From: Hymenopus coronatus
Taxonomy: Eukaryota; Arthropoda; Insecta; Mantodea; Hymenopodidae
DNA length: 64,000 nucleotides
Assembly: GCA_030762935.1 (NCBI GenBank)
Contig: CM060881.1
Coordinates: 96,088,001 to 96,152,000 of the forward strand
Reading direction: 5' to 3'
A program made the position numbers and the translations under genes. Below the pieces are notes generated by a model. The model was not told where the DNA came from and made no database searches. It was given only the letters and a program-made list of their open reading frames with translations. Below are positions 57,548-64,000 of the stretch, one piece after another; within the stretch, counting starts at the first letter, position 1, and every line of letters starts with the position of its first letter.

Positions 57548-57690
57548 AATTACTTTCTCTATACGTACTATGTACATAGTGTATAGAGAAGGTATTGTAT
57601 TCCACCCAAAAATTTGATACCGAGATTTCACCAGAAATATATGTTTTAGGCATTATTGGAAAAAGGTCCATGCCAATTCTGTGGCATTTG
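57548..57690 (+). mobile_element. M1 element, palindromic-end fragment
   Basis: Best-preserved M1 terminal palindrome: CTATACGTACTATGTACATA continuing GTGTATAG, flanked by ACTTTCT and AGAAGGTA. It is followed by TTCCACCCAAAAATTTGATA and ATGTTTTAGG, and breaks off at AAAAAGGTCCATGCC where an imperfect hairpin begins. Confidence 0.7.
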
Positions 57691-57905
57691 GTCAAAACAC
57701 GATAACTCCAAAAATAATTTTTTTGTGCTAAGACAGTAGCGATATAAAAGAAACAATCCTCTATCGTTTGTTGAAGCCCTGGAGGACTGTTTCTGAAATA
57801 TCAGGGCTTCACCAAAAGATAGAGGATTGCTTCTTTTATATCACTACTGTCTTAGCATAAAAAGGCCAATTTTGGAGTTATGTTCTGACCAAATATCACA
57901 GAATT
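57673..57905. repeat. Imperfect inverted repeat of about 105-bp arms
   Basis: Left arm from CCAATTCTGTGGCATTTGGT through GCTAAGACAGTAGCGATATA to TGAAGCCCT; right arm is its inverse with scattered changes (AGGGCTTCACC to about 57905). The loop is about 20 nt. Probably a foldback MITE, directly abutting the M1 fragment. Confidence 0.85.
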
Positions 57906-57984
57906 GTTTAAAATATAAATCTGCTGACAAGACCTGAGGTATTAAATGCAGCCATTTGCTTTCTTGTACTTCAATATTTAAATT

Positions 57985-58202
57985 TCTTTTTGCTAGTGTT
58001 TAACGATCACAGTGCCACAGGCAATGACACTGATGATACATGGAATGAAGATGGTGGAATATGATGGTGGTGGAAACTGGAGAACCCAGAGAAACCTGCC
58101 CCTGTGCCATTTTGTCCAATTCAAATTGCACATGTGGTCATTTGGGATCAAACCCAGCTGCTTGAGAGGTAAGTGGTCTAATCATTCGGCCACTGTGCGG
58201 CA
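57985..58202 (-). mobile_element. SINE-B, diverged copy
   Basis: Minus-strand head GCCGCACAGTGGCCGAATGA; B box GGGTTTGATCCC. Left end TAGTGTTTAACGATC. Shortened by small deletions. Confidence 0.75.
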
Positions 58203-58526
58203 ATATTTAGATGCCAAATTTAATTATTGCATATACTGGACACTTGGGAATGCTGAAAACAAATATTGAATTACTCCATTTTGAGATTCTTAAAAACTCT
58301 TTGCTAATAGAAATATGTGATATAATGCATCAGCAGTAATAGGAAGTTAATTGCATCATTATAATCATGTTATATGAAATAAATATTTGCTGAACAAAAT
58401 CAATATTTTATCTGCAAAATTGGAAAATGGACAAAATTTAATGTATTACTGGATCTAAACTGTTTCATAAATTTATGTACATTATATAAATACAACATAT
58501 AAAAAGATAACATTTGCAAATCTTAT

Positions 58527-58768
58527 GTTTTTTTTGGTAGTATTTAATGCCCACTTTAACTATTATGGCACTGCAGACGACAATACTGAGGATACATGGA
58601 ATGAACATGGACACCAGTGGAATATGATGGCAGGGAAACTGAAGAACCCAGAGAAAATCTGCCTCTATGCCATTTTGTCCATCACAAATCCCACATGCAG
58701 TTGCTTGGGATTGAACCTGAGTCACTTTGGTGAGAGGCGAGTAGTCTAACCATTCGGGCATGCCCTGC
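58527..58768 (-). mobile_element. SINE-B, full length
   Basis: Minus-strand head GGGCATGCCCGAATGGTTAG, B box GGTTCAATCCC, left end T-run then GGTAGTATTTAATGCC. It lies 325 bp from the previous copy in the same orientation. Confidence 0.75.
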
Positions 58769-59032
58769 AAAACTACTTGTACTCTAGCTTAATGTTGAAT
58801 GCTTCACTCTATTGTAGGATTTACAAAGGAGTGCGGTTAGCTCTGTTTTTTTTGTTTTTTCTATATTGCAACTTTACAAAATTAAATGAATCTTGTAATG
58901 TTACCTGGTACAGAAAATTCAGTATCCATTTTGAAGTATACAAATTGGAATAACAAGATTTAAAAGTGTATTTTTAGCAATCTACATTTATCTCAACTAA
59001 TAATATAGTACTATCTCTGTTCACGCCAAAGA

Positions 59033-59206
59033 TAAAAAAATCTGGTATGCTACATTCACATAACTTTCTTTATCTATGCTGCAACAATCTATTCTTACAA
59101 AGCTTATTCTGCTATCTACTTCATGCTTAAAAGGATAAACATTACCAAAAAATGGTTTTATTGCAGATAATTTTCTTTTAAAAGAGGTTAAGGAAATACA
59201 GTAAGC
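59033..59206 (-). mobile_element. M1 element, right-end fragment
   Basis: ATCTGGTATGCTACATTCAC, AACTTTCTTTATCTATGCTG and downstream block to AGTAAGCTAAAGC. It is cut by the LINE/M1 unit that starts at about 59208. Confidence 0.6.
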
Positions 59207-59207
59207 T

Positions 59208-59726
59208 AAAGCAGTATATTTTTCAAATTATCATTCCTTAATTACATATGGTATAATAATATGGGGAAGCAGTAGTGGGGTGATAAAAATATTCAGAATA
59301 CAATAGAGAGCAATTAGAACAATGATAAACCTGAAAAAAAAAAAAAAAACTAGCTGTAAGGAATGGTTTAAAAAACTGAAAATCATGACTGTCTAGTGTC
59401 TATATTTATGAGATTACTAAACAAATGAGAAAAAACTTGGAAAACTATAATAAAAGTTCAGAAATGCATAATCATAATACCAGGAAAAAGTTACGGTTGC
59501 ATATTGCCTTTCATAGGAAGAAATAGTTTTAAATACAATTGTATATGCATCTATAATAGACTTCCTCCTGAAATAAAACTAATCACATCATCCAAAAACT
59601 TTAAAAATGGCTTATAACATATTTGATAAGTCTTATTATTCCATAGAGGATTATTTAAGTGAGAAAAATGTGTGAAGAGAGAGAGTGCGAGTGCGAGTGT
59701 GAGTGCATGAGTGAGCATGTGCATGA

Positions 59727-59765
<39 letters not shown>

Positions 59766-60428
59766 CGCACGCTTGCCTGTGACTATATAAAAATATATAA
59801 TACCATGTACTGATGGGTCGAATATGGTGTACATGATGTAAACTTGGTATTTAAGTTTAGTAACTTCCACAGATGCGACACAAACATTTTGAGAAAAATC
59901 CCAATCACCCCAAACCATCCTTTACATGGAAAAAATTTTTCAACATTTTGATATTCTCTAAAAGGCTTTAACGATCTTTATTAAAATACGGTGTATTAAA
60001 TATATTTATATGGCAAATAAAATATATATCTTGAATTTTCTGGGAATAGCCTATAAAGATCTCTTTATTCTGAATGAATTTTGTGTAACTGTAAACCAGA
60101 AGAAACAGAAGAAACTTACTACACAAAAAATGTAGATCACATTAAAGCACACAATTTATGTTATATGTGTTTTTTTTTTTTTTTTTTTTTTTTTTTTGGT
60201 TTTTTTTTTTGTGGAATTGACCATTTCTGCAATATTCCTTGTTATAATTTACAGATTTAAAATACTTGAACTTTTCTCACACAGAAAGCTGTAAACTCCT
60301 GGACCTGCATAGAAATACATTTCAACTACATGGCAAAGCTTCTAAGAGATTTGACATTCGTTTTAGCTTAGTATATTCCCTTATTTTCCTTCTACTTACA
60401 AGGAAGTGAGTAATTAAGAAAACATCTT
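59208..60428 (+). repeat. Left arm of a roughly 1.2-kb inverted duplication (LINE tail + M1)
   Basis: The first part (59208-59680) is the end of a LINE reverse transcriptase: ITYGIIIWGSSSGVIKIF, RAIRTMINL, CKEWFKKLKIMTV, LPPEIKLITSSKNFKNGL-like, YYSIEDYLSEKNV. The second part (about 59690-60428) is M1 in sense orientation with a GT microsatellite (59725-59760) and without its palindromic end. The whole arm is matched in reverse at 62299-63477 with high identity by eye. Confidence 0.85.
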
Positions 60429-60534
60429 AAAAGACAGTTGCTATGTGATGAAATTTTGTTCTCTTTTTATGTGAAATGATGAGAATTTTTGGAACAGTGA
60501 TGTGTACTATAAGCTAAGTACTGATATAGGTTGA

Positions 60535-60835
60535 TTGTAACACATTTCTATAAATTCCATTGTTTTATTATTAAGGACATGTTTCGGAAATACTGTTGCT
60601 TCCATTATCAGCTTTTCAACTGCCAGTGCCATGATTATCCAGTGTTAACCACCAGTGATAGATTTGGGAACTCCTGGCAAGAATGTCTCTAGGCAAGATT
60701 TCAAAATTCATCAATTGTTGCTTGTTCTTCCAGATGTGGATATACTCCCAGGTTTCCAAATTCCAACTGTTTCTAATGTTAATAAAATTAGGGTCTTCCT
60801 TATGTTGTGATGTTCTCTCCGAAAATTCCATATCT
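60535..60835 (-). pseudogene. Penelope-like element C-terminal relic
   Basis: The minus strand reads NWKLGNLG-like sequence then LETWEYIHIWKNKQQLMNFE followed by ILPRDILARS (family 'W-E-x-I-x-I-x-K-N-K...N-F-x-I-x-P-x-D'). After the stop there is GATAATGGAAGCAACAGTAT, then TTCCGAAACATGTCC, a Penelope-type terminal motif. Truncated. Confidence 0.65.
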
Positions 60836-61019
60836 TGGTGATTTATCTTCCTATTTTAATTATATATTTCACCTATGTTCCTTGTTCCTAGTTGTCAAAT
60901 TTCTTTTAGCTTTCCCTATGTTAAATTTTTCACAATCTGAGCAGTTTTATGTGGTACACTCCTGCTCTATTTTTTGTTGGAATTTCATTTCTTGACCAGG
61001 AGAAAGAAAAATGAATAAC

Positions 61020-61663
61020 AAATTCCCATTTCAGAAAAGTTTGTGTTGCAAAATATAATCAATAACAAGAAATATCACAGAAAAGATTAACTCCAAATAA
61101 AAATTACATTAGACATAAATTCTATTTTAACAAAATTTACATTTTTTGTAGTAAGTTTTTTTCTAACTCTTACAGTTTACCAGTTAGCAAAAGTCATCCA
61201 GAGTAAATAGGACTTCAGAGGCTATTCCCAGAAAATTTGAGATATACAATTTATTTGTGAAGAAAATATCTTAAATGTATACTATTTTAATCAAAATTGT
61301 TGGAGAAATATGCTACTTTTATCAACATTTTTTTGAAAAGTTTCCATGTAAAGAGTAATTTGGGTTGGGGGGATTTTATAGGATATCTTCATGTTGTATC
61401 CTTGAAAGATGCTGAATATAGATTCCAAGTTTTTAATTACATAGATTTTTCATTTTTGAGTTAGGTGCATGCATGCACACACACGCACATACACACATAC
61501 ACACACATATACAATCTCTTTCTAAATTATTTTTTATTATTTATTTTTGTTTATTTAGGGGACCTTGAAATGTAATTTCCAGTTAATTCTTGGTATCAAA
61601 TTTTTGAGTGGAACAAAATAATTTCTCTGTCTGCCATGTACATAGTATGAGGTAAGAAAGTGA
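61020..61663 (-). mobile_element. M1 element, palindromic-end half
   Basis: Reverse order: CTTACAGTTTACCAGTTAGC, GGGGGGATTTT-like block (TTGGGGGGATTTTATAGG), CA microsatellite (about 61475-61510), GACCTTGAAATGTAATTTCC and a degraded palindromic end TGCCATGTACATAGTATGAG. It ends about 190 bp before exon 10. Confidence 0.65.
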
Positions 61664-61850
61664 AAAGACAGAGGTTAAATTGTCTCCTAAATACTGGCAA
61701 TTAGTGGATATTTTGGCCATTAATATTACTTCTGTTGTAAATGGAACTCTGTGTTTTATATTTAATATAAAGTTTAACTTATTTTCCTGTATACACATTG
61801 TCTATACTTTTAAGACTTTCAGTTGAATTTACAAATTTTGTATTTTACAG

Positions 61851-62074
61851 TTAACATTCTTGGAGTTTTATGAAGTACTGCTACAATGTGCACTATGTAG
61901 TGTTGAAATTGACAGGAAAATTGCTGAGGCTGAAAAGGCTACAGAGAAAACTGAAGAAACCCAAAAGACAGACCCTAAAAGGTCTAGAAAAGGTAATAAG
62001 AAGAAAAAGAAGGCCCCAAAGAGCCGATGATCTGATGACAACAGCAGTGAAGTACTAAAGGACTGCATTGAAAG
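61851..62074 (+). CDS. RSPH10B: RSPH10B-like, exon 10 seen, with in-frame TGA
   Basis: Acceptor TATTTTACAG; enters in phase 0. Reads LTFLEFYEVLLQCALCSVEI, aligning with the conserved 'F-L-E-F-F-E-A-L-L' helix of RSPH10B, then a Glu/Lys-rich disordered stretch (EKATEKTEETQKTDPK, NKKKKKAPKSR). A TGA stop follows at 62028-62030. After it the same frame stays open and looks coding (SDDNSSEVLKDCIER) up to a weak donor AAAG|GTTAGC, or to TAA at 62085-62087. Options: (a) TGA ends the protein; (b) the exon ends at 61992 (AAAG|GTAATA donor) and the stop is intronic; (c) the stop is a polymorphism, sequencing error or lesion. The family normally has a further C-terminal helix, so (a) would give a shortened protein. 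Confidence 0.8.
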
Positions 62075-62189
62075 GTTAGCAACCTAAATATAGGAAATGA
62101 TGTGGTATTGATTTATTTCAGAGTAAAATTTTTATATCCCTTTGAATCTGATAAATGCTTATGTATCTGCTAGTGTAAGACCCAAAAAG

Positions 62190-63010
62190 AAATCTGATGT
62201 GTTCCATTCACATGACTTTCTCTACATCACAGTAACAAATTATTGTCAAAAAGCATATTCTTCTATTTACTTTATGATAATCAAGATAAACATTAGCAGA
62301 TGTTTTCTTAATTATTCGCTTCCTTGTAAGTAGAAGAAAATAAGGGAATATACTAAGCTAAAACGAATGTCAAATCTCTTAGATGCTTTGCCATGTAGTT
62401 GAAATGTATTTCTATGCAGGTCCAGGAGTTTACAACTTTCTGTGTGAGAAAAGTTTAAGTATTTTAAATCTGTAAATTATAACAAGGAATATCGCAGAAA
62501 TGGTCAATTCCACAAAAAAAAAAAAAAACAGATATAACATAAATTGTGTGCTTTAATGTGATCTACATTTTTTTGTGTAGTAAGTTTCTTCTGTTTCTTC
62601 TGGTTTACAGTTACACAAAATTCATTCAGAATAAAGAGATCTTTATAGGCTATTCCCAGAAAATTCAAGATATATATTTTATTTGCCATATAAATATATT
62701 TAATACACCGTATTTTAATCAAAATCGTTAAAGCCTTTTAGAGAATATCAAAATGTTGAAAAATTTTTTCCATGTAAAGGATGGTTTGGGGTGGATGGGA
62801 TTTTTCTCAAAATGTTTGTGTCGCATCTGTGGAAGTTACTAAACTTAAATACCAAGTTTACATCATGTACACCATATTCGACCCATCAATACATAGTATT
62901 ATATATTTTTATATAGTCACAGGCAAGCGCACGTGTGCGCACGCACACACACACACACACACACACACTCACTCACGCACATGCTCACTCATGCACTCGC
63001 ACTCGCACTC
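62190..63010 (-). mobile_element. M1 element, inside the right arm of the inverted duplication
   Basis: Starts AAATCTGATGTGTTCCATTC, ACATGACTTTCTCTAC, and continues in reverse to the CA microsatellite (62941-62970). The palindromic end is missing because the LINE tail adjoins. It extends about 110 bp beyond the duplicated region, so this copy holds the full right end lost in the left arm. Confidence 0.75.
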
Positions 63011-63477
63011 TCTCTCTTCACACATTTTTCTCACTTAAATAATCCTCTATGGAATAATAAGACTTATCAAATATGTTATAAGCTATTTTTAAAGCTTTTG
63101 GATGATGTGATAGTTTTATTTCAGGAGGAAGTCTATTATAGATGCATATACAATTGTATTTAAAACTATTTCTTCCTATGAAAGGCAATATGCAACTGTA
63201 ACCTTTTCCTGGTATTATGATGATGCATTTCTGAACTTTTACTATAGTTTTCCAAGTTTTTTCTCATTTGTTTAGTAATCTCATAAATATAGACACTAGA
63301 CAGTCATGATTTTCAGTTTTTTAAACCATTCCTTACAGCTAGTTTTTTTTTTCAGGTTCATCATTGTTCTAATTGCTCTCTATTGTATTCTGAATATTTT
63401 TATCACCCCCTACTGCTTCCCCATATTATTATACCATATGTAATTAAGGAATGATAATTTGAAAAATATGCTGCTTT
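62299..63477 (-). repeat. Right arm of the roughly 1.2-kb inverted duplication
   Basis: Inverse of 59208-60428, including the distinctive junction CACCATATTCGACCCATCAA and the microsatellite flanks. The loop between the arms is about 1.87 kb and contains exon 10, a Penelope-like relic and another M1 piece. Confidence 0.85.
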
Positions 63478-64000
63478 TAAAGTATTAACATTTGTACACT
63501 GTTTAATTTAGAAATTTGATAACATATTTTATTTAAGTTTTTTTTTAATAAGGATTCAATATGTACCTTCCAATTTAAATGATACCCACCCAAATTCCTA
63601 GAAATTTTGTTTTTTGCATATAATTAATTATATTGTCATCTAACTTTACATTTGCGAAGTTTACAGTCTTGTTTATGTTGGAGTGCTAAAATTTGACTTT
63701 TTTTTTTATTTATAACCAATCTATTTCTCTGAAACCAATTACTTATTTGATTTAAACTATTTTTTATATTCCTTTTAAAATTTACTTCATCTCCCGCTGA
63801 GACCAAAATGCTGGTGTCTTCTGAAAATAGTTAGATTTTTATTGTATTGTTTAACCCCTGTGTGACTAGATCATTAATGTAAATAATAAACAACAGGACC
63901 CCAACACTGAGCCTTGCAGTACTCCACATTTGATTTTGGATGGATTTGATCAACTAGTCTTGATTTCATTAGGGTTTTCATCATAGTAATCAATTTCAGT
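63020..64000 (-). pseudogene. LINE reverse transcriptase relic, continues off the window
   Basis: The minus strand from the window edge reads CGVLQGSVLG and, in another frame, LLFIIYINDLVTQGLNNTIK (family 'G-V-P-Q-G-S-V-L-G-P-L-L-F-x-I-Y-I-N-D-L'), then LFSEDTSILVSAGDEVNF (family 'L-F-A-D-D-T', catalytic Asp pair altered to Glu-Asp), ISNWFQRNRLVINKKKSQIL, and further on the same C-terminal part as the left arm. A one-base loss splits the G-P-L-L step. Together with the altered active site this shows a dead copy. It is the longer donor-like member of the duplicated pair. Confidence 0.8.

Noticed and set aside
62028..62030. A-to-I editing of the TGA to Trp
   Set aside because: It would need evidence of editing in this species. 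The edited A would be preceded by G, a poor context for ADAR enzymes, so a simple stop, splice variant or lesion is more likely.
62090..64000. Search for the final RSPH10B exon
   Set aside because: Plus-strand frames after 62090 lie within M1 and a reversed LINE. None matches the expected C-terminal helix, so the gene end, if any, lies beyond the window.
1..64000. CRISPR arrays, operons, riboswitches and prokaryotic promoters
   Set aside because: Intron-exon structure, SINEs and LINEs show animal nuclear DNA; direct repeats here are microsatellites or transposon copies without regular spacers.

Overview
This is animal nuclear DNA: AT-rich, with small exons set in long introns full of repeats. 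It carries ten consecutive plus-strand exons of one protein-coding gene, a radial spoke head 10 homolog B (RSPH10B) orthologue, spread over about 55.7 kb (6382 to about 62074). The exons were chained by reading frame, GT/AG splice signals and matching intron phases (2,0,0,0,2,0,1,1,0). Together they encode about 976 codons up to an in-frame TGA in the last exon. The protein has a charged N-terminal segment (exons 1-2), about nine MORN repeats (exons 3 to 6), a long S/T/K/E-rich linker (exon 6) and the alpha-helical C-terminal region of the family (exons 7-10). The promoter, any true first exon and the end of the gene are not identified; the gene probably runs off one or both sides. Exon numbers here count only exons seen in this window.

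The species is an invertebrate. Several relics are of types I know mainly from arthropods (an IS630-like DDE transposase, an insect-type LINE tail, a SINE with a GGTAAGGTTTTTTCCG-like body), so a large-genome arthropod is my best guess. A mollusc or other invertebrate is not excluded.

The introns (1.7 to 8.4 kb) are packed with mobile-element debris. (i) At least six tRNA-derived SINE families, here called SINE-A to SINE-F, several with clean target-site duplications. (ii) About 17 copies or pieces of one roughly 1-kb non-coding element, here called M1, with ACTTTCTCTAC ends, a palindromic terminus and a variable internal microsatellite. (iii) Decayed DNA transposons: three mariner, one Tc1, one IS630-like, one Mutator-like and some MITE-like pieces. 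(iv) Penelope-like retroelement tails, one with an open GIY-YIG endonuclease frame. (v) Non-LTR retrotransposon (LINE) 3' ends. None of these appears to encode an intact complete enzyme.

Layout: 1-6.4 kb repeats upstream of the first exon seen; 6.5-14.5 kb Mutator-like and mariner relics; 14.6-20.4 kb mariner, Penelope and SINE pairs; 20.5-26.7 kb mixed, ending in an 89-bp perfect palindrome just before exon 4; 27-34 kb M1, IS630-like, LINE and foldback SINEs; 34.6-43 kb microsatellites, SINEs and Penelope tails; 43.3-56.4 kb LINE, Tc1 and M1; 56.8-64 kb a roughly 1.2-kb inverted duplication (LINE + M1) bracketing exon 10. No CRISPR array, operon, genuine tRNA or rRNA gene was seen.
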